A stretch of 6,176 bases of DNA from JBBQBM01 sp964554485. Its GTDB lineage: Bacteria > Patescibacteriota > Saccharimonadia > Saccharimonadales > JAGQMS01. A program made the translations under genes and the position numbers. This document shows, one piece after another, positions 1 to 5,782 of the stretch (its first letter is position 1; the number at the start of each line of letters is the position of its first letter). The stretch spans positions 1 to 6,176 of the forward strand of contig CAZKOX010000022.1 in assembly GCA_964554485.1 (NCBI GenBank), written 5' to 3'. The notes beneath the pieces were generated by a model. The model saw only the letters and a program-made list of their open reading frames with translations, was not told the DNA's origin and ran no database searches.

Positions 1-554
1 ACCTGGCGATAAAAACCCGCAAAAGCTGGATCGCAAGGTGCGGTATCTGGGCAAGACTGGCCCATGGCACGTTGGTATTGAATAATTAACGGCCAATCAT
101 CGGTTACGAGGCTCTGTTCTTTTTGAAGCATAACAATTAAGGTCTGTGGGTTGATTGTATAAGCTTGGGCGGCATCCCAAATAATTTGGGCGGCTGTTTT
201 GCCTCCAGGAACTTGGTATGGTGTACCGTCACCGTTATAGCGACCCACATTGCTTTCACCCGTATCGATATTCTCCTGATAATCCTTCAGACATGTATAT
301 GGTCCAGGATAGGTTGGGCTGTAATCGGCGTGGTTCTTTGCGCAGACTGGAACCTTAGCGTTCAGGAAGTCTTGAATCTGAGATACCGACATGGTGTATT
401 TGTTAAAAAATACCGCATCATCAATAATTCGCCCCGGCTTCCAGTCGGCTCCTGTTATTGCCTCCGCTTTTTTAGTACCACCAAAAGACACTGTCGTAAG
501 AATCAATGGCAGTATTAAGAGGCTAATTAATAGTTGTCGAAGTCGTAGCTTCAT
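1..554 (-). CDS. Exported protein with possible lysozyme-like domain, 3' part missing
   Basis: The reading frame runs from ATG at 554 off the left edge, giving 184 complete codons. Residues 1-7 are basic, 8-22 hydrophobic, and AEA at 30-32 followed by ITG looks like a signal peptidase I site, so the protein should be exported. The mature part has DDAVFFNKYTMSVSQIQDFL (46-65), four cysteines (71, 88, 168, 174) that could pair in disulfides, and IIWDAAQAYTINPQTLIVML (124-143) followed by QKEQSLV (144-150). A helix with 'INPQ.L..ML.KEQ' resembles the catalytic-Glu helix of lytic transglycosylases, with E146 as candidate; that function is inference. I recall similar proteins, sometimes labelled hemagglutinin, in Saccharibacteria and some Actinobacteria. 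The start lies 32 bases inside the upstream gene, in another frame, so the two are probably co-transcribed. An in-frame ATG at 566 is less likely because it abuts the AGGAG. Confidence 0.85.
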   Translation of the reverse strand, partial: MKLRLRQLLISLLILPLILTTVSFGGTKKAEAITGADWKPGRIIDDAVFFNKYTMSVSQIQDFLNAKVPVCAKNHADYSPTYPGPYTCLKDYQENIDTGESNVGRYNGDGTPYQVPGGKTAAQIIWDAAQAYTINPQTLIVMLQKEQSLVTDDWPLIIQYQRAMGQSCPDTAPCDPAFAGFYRQ

Positions 555-1098
555 TTGTACGCCCATCTCCTGACGTTACTTTAAGTTTAATCTGCCAGTC
601 GCCATTTGCAAGTTCGCTGTAAGGAATAGAGAAGGCCTGGCATACGAAATAAGTGTTTTGCTGAGCAACTGTTGTTGATTTCAGGATAACCGTAGACCCT
701 TTTGTTAGGGTTAAGGTGCAATTACCATCAGTAACTCCACCCAGGAGAGTTCTTATTTCTAGTGCTCCATGGCTTACATTATCTTGGGAGTTAGCTATAA
801 ATGTAATTTGTACACTAGTGTCGTTGGTTGGTGCTGCCGGCGCTTGATCTACTGTTCCAGCTTCTTTCTTGGCGTTTATATCTTCATTGTCAGTAGTAGT
901 GGCTGGGCTGTAGTCAATGTTATTTGTCTCTTGCGTGCCTGTTTGTTCAATAGGATTATTCGACTGTCGATCATAAAGATTAATTATATTGGTAGATTCT
1001 AGCCCAAAAATTAAACCACCAATAAGCAGTCCAGCTCCAAGTATTGTGAGTAAAAGACGTTTAATGCGCTTAGTTTTACTTATTCTATATTTTTTCAT
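523..1098 (-). CDS. Membrane-anchored surface protein with S/T-rich stalk and beta-rich outer domain
   Basis: 191 residues. A basic N-terminus (KKYRISKTKRIKR, 2-14) precedes one hydrophobic segment at about 15-33 with no signal-peptidase site, so I read an N-in, C-out membrane anchor. Residues 34-95 are a low-complexity Asn/Thr/Asp/Ala stalk containing INDYSP-like sequence (IDYSPAT, 61-67). Residues 96-190 look like an all-beta, Ig-like domain with alternating strands, an NGDW turn (165-168) and two cysteines, C127 and C153, well placed for a disulfide. From memory, this plan of TM anchor, a stalk with an 'INYGPPT'-like motif, and a two-Cys beta domain recurs in Saccharibacteria proteins of unknown function; that is not verified here. 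It has its own strong promoter, no Shine-Dalgarno, and overlaps the next exported-protein gene by 32 bases. Role unknown; display or adhesion is a guess. Confidence 0.85.
   Translation of the reverse strand: MKKYRISKTKRIKRLLLTILGAGLLIGGLIFGLESTNIINLYDRQSNNPIEQTGTQETNNIDYSPATTTDNEDINAKKEAGTVDQAPAAPTNDTSVQITFIANSQDNVSHGALEIRTLLGGVTDGNCTLTLTKGSTVILKSTTVAQQNTYFVCQAFSIPYSELANGDWQIKLKVTSGDGRTNEATTSTTIN
567..571 (-). promoter_or_regulatory. Ribosome binding site AGGAG inside the upstream gene
   Basis: AGGAG on the minus strand lies 12 bases before ATG 554 and directly touches the in-frame ATG at 566. A spacing of zero is unworkable, while 12 is long but usable, so this motif supports the start at 554. 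It sits inside the last codons of the overlapping anchored-protein gene. Confidence 0.5.
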
Positions 1099-1122
1099 TT
1101 TTGTATTTGTTTATCAGATGTA

Positions 1123-1151
1123 ATATTAACACTTAATAACATAAGCGTCAA
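1123..1151 (-). promoter_or_regulatory. Sigma70-type promoter TTGACG-17 bp-TAATAT for the surface-protein pair
   Basis: On the minus strand the -35 hexamer TTGACG (1146-1151) matches 5 of 6 consensus bases. It is separated by exactly 17 bases from TAATAT (1123-1128), which matches 4 of 6. The predicted transcript would start near 1115-1117, leaving a leader of about 17-19 bases before ATG 1098. That leader has no Shine-Dalgarno motif. The element lies in the only gap between galE and the surface-protein gene, so the two surface-protein genes probably form their own transcription unit. Confidence 0.7.
1124..1138. repeat. Short palindrome TATTAA-CAC-TTAATA overlapping the promoter
   Basis: Two perfect 6-base arms flank a 3-base centre. 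The palindrome covers most of the -10 hexamer and part of the spacer of the surface-protein promoter, a usual place for a repressor site. The arms are pure A/T in AT-rich DNA, so chance is a serious alternative. Confidence 0.3.
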
Positions 1152-1183
1152 GAAGTTTAGTTGTATTATAAGTTTATTGGTAA

Positions 1184-2176
1184 CTATCTACCGCTGATAA
1201 AGACTTGCCAACGCCAAGCGTCATCACACATTGTTTGAAGATCTCTTTTTGCTGTCCAGTCAAGGTGCTTTTTAGCTAGTTTTGTATCAGCAAAAATCAT
1301 TGGTGCATCGCCTTTTCGACGTGGTCCGATTTTGTATGGTATATGTTTACCAGATGACTTTTCAAATGCTTTAATGATTTCTAGAACTGAGTATCCTTTT
1401 CCAGCACCGACGTTATAAGCGGCCACTCCTTCTTCTATTTTATTTAGCGCCGCAACATGCGCCTCTGCAAGATCCATGACATGTATGTAGTCGCGAACAC
1501 CAGTTCCGTCTGGCGTATCATAGTCGCCGCCGTATATAGTTACCTCTTTTAATTCGCCGACAGCTACTTTTGAGACGTACGGAAGTAGATTATTTGGAAT
1601 ATCGTTTGGATCTTCACCGATCATTCCGCTTTCATGGCTTCCTATAGGATTAAAGTAACGCAATAATACTGCAGAACCAGAATCTCTGAAGGCATCTTTT
1701 ATAATATGTTCACCCATAATTTTTGTTTGTCCGTAGGGGTTTAGGCCTTTTATTGATTCATTTTCAGACACTGGAATTGTGTCTGGCATTCCGTATACCG
1801 TGCATGAAGAGCTAAATATCAACTTTTTTACTCCAGAAGTATGCATGCCATCCAGAACATTAAGTAAAGAATTTAGGTTATTGCGATAATACATAATCGG
1901 TTTTTCAACAGATTCGCCAACGGCTTTTAGGGCTGCAAAGTGAATAACGGCGTCAAAAGGGTATTTCTTAAAAAGTTCTTTTACTTTCTTTTCGTCCGTT
2001 AGATCAATTTTGGAAAAGACCATTTTCTTACCAGTTATTGTTTCTAATCTCTTCAATGTTTCTGGCTTGGAATTATTGAAGTTGTCAACAATGTGGGGTT
2101 CGTGGCCTGCGTTGATCAAGGCCACTACAGTGTGGCTTCCGATATAACCAGCACCACCGGTAACGAGTACTCTCAT
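1184..2176 (-). CDS. galE: UDP-glucose 4-epimerase (GalE)
   Basis: 330 residues; the E. coli enzyme has 338. It interconverts UDP-glucose and UDP-galactose with bound NAD+ in the cytosol. It is an extended short-chain dehydrogenase. The Rossmann motif GGAGYIGSH is at 7-15 and the DNFNNS nucleotide-binding loop at 31-36. The active site comprises SSSCTVYG (122-129; S123 catalytic) and YGQTK (Y148, K152). GalE signatures follow: LLRYFNPIGSH (171-181), GEDPNDIPNNL (187-197), TGVRDYIHVMDLAEAH (225-240) and RRKGDAP (286-292). The residue matching E. coli Tyr299 and human Cys307, which gates UDP-GlcNAc use, is I294, so N-acetylated substrates cannot be excluded. The C-terminus is a little short, ending in WRWQVFISGR. 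It is last in the five-gene glycan unit; its ATG directly follows the GT2 stop (TAGATG), with TAAGGAG 7 bases upstream. Confidence 0.96.
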   Translation of the reverse strand: MRVLVTGGAGYIGSHTVVALINAGHEPHIVDNFNNSKPETLKRLETITGKKMVFSKIDLTDEKKVKELFKKYPFDAVIHFAALKAVGESVEKPIMYYRNNLNSLLNVLDGMHTSGVKKLIFSSSCTVYGMPDTIPVSENESIKGLNPYGQTKIMGEHIIKDAFRDSGSAVLLRYFNPIGSHESGMIGEDPNDIPNNLLPYVSKVAVGELKEVTIYGGDYDTPDGTGVRDYIHVMDLAEAHVAALNKIEEGVAAYNVGAGKGYSVLEIIKAFEKSSGKHIPYKIGPRRKGDAPMIFADTKLAKKHLDWTAKRDLQTMCDDAWRWQVFISGR

Positions 2177-2926
2177 CTATGCTCTCCTTATCTTATATTT
2201 TCCGACTAGGCGATTTGAAAAGATTCTAAGTAGGTCTTTAAAGAATTGTAAAGAGCTGCCGATGCTAGGTTTGAAGGTGCCGTTGGGCATGTCTTGCCAG
2301 TCATCGATTGCTATTTGTTGGACGTGCAGTCTGTTTGTGTTAGCTATTGTCAAAATCTCCATATCGAAACTCCATTTCAGTCTAGTTAGTTTGTTAAAAC
2401 AGATATCGGTTGCGTTTGCTGAGAAAGTCTTAAAACCGCACTGTGTGTCGGGACTATAAAAACCGCTTACTAACAGAAAACAGAAGTTTCCAAACACGGA
2501 GATGAGACGGCGGGGAAGATCTTCGTGAATCTTCGACAACTTTCGTGTGCCTATAACAATGTCGGGCTCTTCATTTTCAAACATTGATAGTACTGTCTTT
2601 ATATGGTGCAGGGGAGTGGCTAGGTCAGCGTCCATGTACAGTCTGATTAGACCATGTGCCGCTAACATACCGGTTTTTATGTCTCGACCCTTACCGAATG
2701 GTTTACCCGGTTCAATAATTACAAGATTTGAGAATTGAGATTTTAGATTTGAAACGACTTCGAGGGTGCGATCACCGCCGTCCGCAATAACAACAATAAC
2801 TTCAGTGCTATTTTCCAAATCTTCCTTTTTTAAGAAATTACTTAACGTGTTAAGTGTTTTACCGATGCGTTTTTCTTCACGCAAGGCGCCGATTACGATA
2901 CTAAGTTTTGGTGTTGGTTTTGTCAT
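2177..2926 (-). CDS. GT2 glycosyltransferase, dolichyl-phosphate glucose/mannose synthase type
   Basis: 249 residues with a GT-A fold. LSIVIGALREEKRIGKTL (8-25) is the nucleotide-binding first strand and loop, IADG (47-50) the second acidic site, and GKGRDIKTGM (78-87) follows. The metal-binding DxD is MDADLATP (98-105; D99, D101). DTQCGFKTF (160-168) and WSFDMEIL (185-192) are the late motifs of the Alg5/Dpm1 branch. Family members move a sugar from UDP-Glc or GDP-Man to a polyprenyl phosphate on the cytosolic membrane face. There is no C-terminal transmembrane pair as in GtrB, so a separate membrane partner is expected; the GtrA-type protein two genes upstream fits. IADGGDRT is shorter than the usual 'DDGSTDGT' loop. 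The ATG overlaps the GT4 stop as ATGA, with no Shine-Dalgarno, indicating coupled translation. Donor sugar cannot be read from sequence. Confidence 0.92.
   Translation of the reverse strand: MTKPTPKLSIVIGALREEKRIGKTLNTLSNFLKKEDLENSTEVIVVIADGGDRTLEVVSNLKSQFSNLVIIEPGKPFGKGRDIKTGMLAAHGLIRLYMDADLATPLHHIKTVLSMFENEEPDIVIGTRKLSKIHEDLPRRLISVFGNFCFLLVSGFYSPDTQCGFKTFSANATDICFNKLTRLKWSFDMEILTIANTNRLHVQQIAIDDWQDMPNGTFKPSIGSSLQFFKDLLRIFSNRLVGKYKIRRA
2184..2190 (-). promoter_or_regulatory. Strong ribosome binding site TAAGGAG for galE
   Basis: TAAGGAG lies within the last codons of the GT2 gene, 7 bases before the galE ATG at 2176. It is the best Shine-Dalgarno motif in the window and fixes the galE start. 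Confidence 0.75.
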
Positions 2927-4056
2927 GATATGTGTCTAAAAATATATTCACGTATTTTACTTTCAAATACCGAACTATCAAACTCTTTGGCGTGAATAAC
3001 GATCCGGTCTTCTGAAAAGTGACGTTTTTGAAAATCTACAATTGCCTGTTTTAAATCCTCGACAGTTTGCTTGTCGAAGAATACGCCACTAATATTTTCT
3101 TTGACGGTATCTAGCGAACCGCCAGCTCGATAAGCAATTACTGGACAGCCGGCTGCCATGGCCTCTACGGCTACGACGCCAAAATCTTCTTCGTTTGGAA
3201 AAATAAAGCCTGCGGCTTCATGAAAGTACCTTGGCATTTGCTCGTCAGTTACATTGGTCTTGAACGTAATGGTCGAGCCAGACATACGACGAAGCTCGGT
3301 GTGCATTGGGCCGTTGCCAATGACCGTCAGTGGCAGGCCGAGTTCGTTGCAGGCGCGAATAGCAAGATCAAACCGTTTGTGATGAACTTGTCGACCGGCT
3401 ATCACAAAACCGCTTCGTGGTTTTAGTTTTTTGATGGGAACGCTAAAACGGGCGGTATCTACTGGAGGGTGGATTACGGTACTATTCCGTCCATAGAATT
3501 TTTTGATTCTGGATTGTACAACACTGGAAATTGCTATAAAGGTCGTTGGTCTTTTGGCGGCTCTTAGATCCCAGCGTCGAGCAAGCGGTAGCAGAATCCT
3601 TAAACCGAGGCGATAGATAGAACTTAACCGACCGACACTATCACGATTTAAATACTCGCGCGTTTTAACCCAATAGTATTGAGTTGGTGTATAGCAGTAA
3701 GCAGTATGAATGCCATTTTTTGCTCTAGTTGCTTTGGCTTCCGCTCCAGAAGCAGAGATTATAAGGTCGTAGCCTTTTAATTTTAGGTGGCCGAAGTACC
3801 ACTGCCTCGGGATCGTTAAAAGCTGGTGTTTGCGAAGTGAGTTAGGAAGCCTTTGCATCCAAGAAGTACGAACATCGGCAGTTTTTAAAAAAGGCAGCTT
3901 CTGGGGTTCAAAAATAGATGTGTAAATTGGTGCATTAGGGAACATCTCATGCAATTTTTGCACTACTCTTTCCGAACCTCCTAGATTAGTCAACCAATCA
4001 GTTACTATTGCGACTTTCAGATTCGCGATTGTTAGCGGTAGCTTATTATTTTCCAT
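2923..4056 (-). CDS. GT4 glycosyltransferase, WbaZ-like (probable mannosyl/hexosyltransferase)
   Basis: 377 residues with a two-domain GT-B fold and no transmembrane segment; it probably works on lipid-linked glycan at the cytosolic membrane face. The N-domain opens with VAIVTDWLTNLGGSERVV (15-32), whose GGSER loop is typical of GT4. The C-domain begins near 214 with GFVIAGRQVHHKRFDLAI (216-233); R222 and K227 are the expected donor-phosphate contacts. VIGNGP (245-250) and FIFPNEEDFGVVAVEAMAAG (284-303) follow; the last holds the retaining EX7E pair E290 and E298. CPVIAYRAGGSLDTV (304-318) finishes the nucleotide-binding site. The block 284-318 is most like WbaZ-type O-antigen mannosyltransferases, but donor and acceptor cannot be fixed. 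Its ATG shares one base with the GtrA stop (TAATG), with AAGGA 9 bases upstream. Confidence 0.93.
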   Translation of the reverse strand: MENNKLPLTIANLKVAIVTDWLTNLGGSERVVQKLHEMFPNAPIYTSIFEPQKLPFLKTADVRTSWMQRLPNSLRKHQLLTIPRQWYFGHLKLKGYDLIISASGAEAKATRAKNGIHTAYCYTPTQYYWVKTREYLNRDSVGRLSSIYRLGLRILLPLARRWDLRAAKRPTTFIAISSVVQSRIKKFYGRNSTVIHPPVDTARFSVPIKKLKPRSGFVIAGRQVHHKRFDLAIRACNELGLPLTVIGNGPMHTELRRMSGSTITFKTNVTDEQMPRYFHEAAGFIFPNEEDFGVVAVEAMAAGCPVIAYRAGGSLDTVKENISGVFFDKQTVEDLKQAIVDFQKRHFSEDRIVIHAKEFDSSVFESKIREYIFRHIS

Positions 4057-4445
4057 TATTTATCATCCTTAAATACCCAGAGTTTGTACCAAGCATAGTT
4101 CCATACAGTAAACATTGCTGCAGAGATAAACTGCGCAAACCAGAGAGCCACGCCAAGGTCGGTTAACCATCTAAGAATTAAGTAACTCAAAAATAGATTA
4201 ACAATTGTTATGCAGGCAAAGCGCCAGCCGGAGCTGATAATGTTCTTGCCTGGGAAAGCAAGATATCTCTGACATATATAGTTAAGAGTAATTCCTACGA
4301 CATTTCCTATGATGTTGATCCACCATAGCCCGACATACTTTTCGCCGAAAGTTATAATTAGCCAAGCGCTCCAGAAATAGGCGCCTCCGCCGGCTATGTA
4401 GCCAAGCACGCTACGCTTCGTAAAGAAGTCTTTTTTTATTTTCAT
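4056..4445 (-). CDS. GtrA-family four-helix membrane protein (putative polyprenyl-phosphate-sugar flippase)
   Basis: 129 residues, within the usual 120-150 of the family. Four hydrophobic segments lie at about 13-33, 38-58, 74-93 and 98-118. The two helix-hairpin halves end in matching motifs: NYICQRYLAF (55-64) and NYAWYKLWVF (116-125). Both show N, then R or K at +5, then F at +9, which is the GtrA signature (N....R...F), with Lys in the second copy. GtrA proteins are thought to flip polyprenyl-phosphate-linked monosaccharides across the membrane, feeding GT-C transferases outside. The DPM-type GT2 in the same unit would make that substrate. The ATG directly follows the stop of the Wzy/WaaL gene (TAGATG) with no clear Shine-Dalgarno, so it probably depends on translational coupling. 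Family confidence is high; the exact sugar is unknown. Confidence 0.92.
   Translation of the reverse strand: MKIKKDFFTKRSVLGYIAGGGAYFWSAWLIITFGEKYVGLWWINIIGNVVGITLNYICQRYLAFPGKNIISSGWRFACITIVNLFLSYLILRWLTDLGVALWFAQFISAAMFTVWNYAWYKLWVFKDDK
4066..4070 (-). promoter_or_regulatory. Ribosome binding site AAGGA for the GT4 gene
   Basis: AAGGA lies nine to ten bases before ATG 4056, inside the last codons of the GtrA-family gene. It supports this start for the GT4 although the two genes share a base. Confidence 0.55.
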
Positions 4446-5738
4446 CTACTTTAACTTTAGCTTTTTTTCGGAAAATTTACCAAGCACAATACCGGCTAAT
4501 CCCCACCATATGTAAGCAACTGTCTCGTCGCTCCAGACTGGCCAAAGCATACTAATAATACTTAAACCAATGAATGAGCTTATTAAACTAACAACCAACC
4601 AATTATTTCTTAAGGCCCATAACAACCTAATTGTGTATAAGTAGATTATTGAAAAAAGCACTAGTCCGAGATAGCCGAACTGGTATGCGATATCTAGAAA
4701 ATAGTTTTCAACAATAACTGGCTTGTTTCCATATGTTGAAGGTGTTCCTGACGCACCAATACCGTGACCTATAACACTGTTTTCTAGACCGGAGAAACCA
4801 ACTCTAAGTGATTCTAGTCTTGCATTGTCGGAATTGAATCCGCTTTGTTCGCTAGGGTCGGTGTGAAAAACCACCTGCTGTATAAAGTAGGTATTGCGAT
4901 TAGAAATAACGACAAGTGCAGTCGCTAGGCCAAGTACAGTAGCGACAATAAGTAACTGCAGTTTGTATCTTTTAAATACAAAAAAAAGATAAACCAACAA
5001 GGCAATCACAATCCCTATCCAGGCACTTCTTGAATACGTAAAATATAGAGTCGCCACAGAAAATAGCAGAGTGGCCGAAAATAATAACTGATAATTAAAA
5101 GACAATCCTTTTCTGATATAAATCCAAAACGAAACAAGAACAGGAATTGCAACCACCATGTATGCTCCTAGTACATTTGGTCCGCGTAGTGTCGAAGAGA
5201 ATCTGATAAGCCCACCCGAACCATCGATTGTGAAGTAGGACGGAATGATCTTACCGTTATAGCCAAAGTGACTTAAGAAGTCATGAGGTAGTATCGTAGA
5301 TTGTAGTAGACCAAAGATACCCACAATGCCGAGACCAACAACAACTATCTTTAGTATTAATTTTTCAGTGTTTCTGTAGGTAGTTCCTACGAAGTATGCA
5401 ATTAAGAAAAGACTAAAAAATCGTGTATTAACGTCAAAGCCGGCAAGTCTTTGGGCGATGCTACCGTGCGAGAACGCAAGGTAGATAGTATTCATACCTA
5501 AATACAGACATATTAGAAAAAGTATCCTTCTGTTAATCGGATTCTTGTCTTTATATAGATAAAAGTTTGCTACTAAAAGACCTAAAGTGAAGAACACAAG
5601 AACATCTTTTAAGGACTTGAATAATATTACGTGTCCGAAGTTACTTATAAGCCAGGTACTGAAAAATGCGTGAAATGGCACATAGCTCATTATGGATATT
5701 GTCGTAATGAGGGTGAGGCGGCGGATCTTATCAATCAT
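4446..5738 (-). CDS. Wzy/WaaL-family O-antigen polymerase/ligase-like membrane protein
   Basis: 430 residues with about eleven or twelve hydrophobic segments (for example 44-62, 72-90, 130-150, 218-234, 239-254, 260-278, 350-372, 380-398, 405-422). Family landmarks are STLRGPNVLGAYM (182-194), TYSRSAW (234-240) and a large outer loop at about 279-346 holding RLESLRVG (307-314) and SVIGHGIGASG (321-331). Such proteins join lipid-linked glycans outside the cytoplasmic membrane, as chain polymerases (Wzy), ligases (WaaL) or protein O-glycosyltransferases (PglL). The ligase motif H[NSQ]x9GxxG is present at 344-358 except that His is E344 (E344-N345-x9-G355-x2-G358). This favours polymerase. It leads the five-gene unit. 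In-frame TAA at 5745-5747 leaves ATG 5738 as the only upstream ATG. No Shine-Dalgarno is nearby. Confidence 0.88.
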   Translation of the reverse strand: MIDKIRRLTLITTISIMSYVPFHAFFSTWLISNFGHVILFKSLKDVLVFFTLGLLVANFYLYKDKNPINRRILFLICLYLGMNTIYLAFSHGSIAQRLAGFDVNTRFFSLFLIAYFVGTTYRNTEKLILKIVVVGLGIVGIFGLLQSTILPHDFLSHFGYNGKIIPSYFTIDGSGGLIRFSSTLRGPNVLGAYMVVAIPVLVSFWIYIRKGLSFNYQLLFSATLLFSVATLYFTYSRSAWIGIVIALLVYLFFVFKRYKLQLLIVATVLGLATALVVISNRNTYFIQQVVFHTDPSEQSGFNSDNARLESLRVGFSGLENSVIGHGIGASGTPSTYGNKPVIVENYFLDIAYQFGYLGLVLFSIIYLYTIRLLWALRNNWLVVSLISSFIGLSIISMLWPVWSDETVAYIWWGLAGIVLGKFSEKKLKLK

Positions 5739-5747
5739 CTGTAATTA

Positions 5748-5763
5748 ATTGTATATGATTATT
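5748..5763 (-). promoter_or_regulatory. Weak candidate -10 elements for the five-gene operon
   Basis: On the minus strand two -10-like hexamers precede ATG 5738: TACAAT (5748-5753), which would leave a leader of only a few bases, and AATAAT (5758-5763), which would leave about 12. Each matches TATAAT at 5 of 6 bases. Neither has a good -35 partner at 17 bases. A promoter must lie here if the operon is not read from further upstream, because the neighbouring gene is divergent, but which element is used is undecided. Confidence 0.35.
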
Positions 5764-5776
5764 ACCCCCTCATATA
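5752..5776. repeat. Inverted repeat TATATGA / TCATATA in the divergent control region
   Basis: Perfect 7-base arms at 5752-5758 and 5770-5776 flank an 11-base spacer with a run of five C. It lies between the two divergent starts and touches candidate operon -10 elements, so it could be an operator. It is not a terminator for either gene, being upstream of both. The arms are AT-rich, so chance cannot be excluded. Confidence 0.35.
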
Positions 5777-5782
5777 ACCAAT

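Larger units (their letters stand above)
1184..5738 (-). other. Predicted five-gene glycan operon without intergenic bases
   Basis: The genes run in the order Wzy/WaaL-like, GtrA-like, GT4, GT2, galE. The junctions are TAGATG (4443-4448), TAATG (4054-4058), ATGA (2923-2926) and TAGATG (2174-2179). No gap is large enough for a promoter or terminator, so one transcript starting in the divergent region at 5739-5806 is expected. No hairpin with a T-run follows galE; the end of the transcript was not located. Confidence 0.85.

Noticed and set aside
165..518. Plus-strand open frame of 117 codons opposite the left-edge exported protein
   Set aside because: The minus strand here encodes a protein with a signal peptide and ordered motifs; the plus frame has no start signals and an unlikely composition, so it is a shadow.
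564..566. ATG at 566 as the start of the left-edge exported protein
   Set aside because: It directly abuts the AGGAG, leaving no spacing, and the signal peptide is well formed from M at 554 (MKLRLRQ).
769..1002. Plus-strand open frame opposite the stalk protein
   Set aside because: It has no ribosome binding site or recognisable domain and lies wholly within the coherent minus-strand gene; its cysteine- and valine-rich text is the complement of the Thr/Asn stalk.
1099..1183. Intrinsic terminator after galE
   Set aside because: Only 4-6 base AT-rich pairings are present and no T-run follows a stable stem on the minus strand; the palindrome here fits an operator better.
1187..1215. Possible frameshift at the very end of galE, because the tail VFISGR is unlike the usual end of the family
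   Set aside because: All catalytic and fold motifs are intact, the length is near normal, and GalE C-termini vary; a slip to the next frame would add only about ten residues, with no clear gain in similarity.
2262..3426. Three plus-strand open frames of 63-68 codons opposite the GT2 and GT4 genes
   Set aside because: All lie antisense to strongly motif-supported glycosyltransferase genes and show no features of their own.
5765..5771. GAGGGGG upstream of the Wzy/WaaL gene as a ribosome binding site
   Set aside because: It is 26 bases before ATG 5738, too far to act, and an in-frame TAA at 5745-5747 prevents an earlier start from using it.
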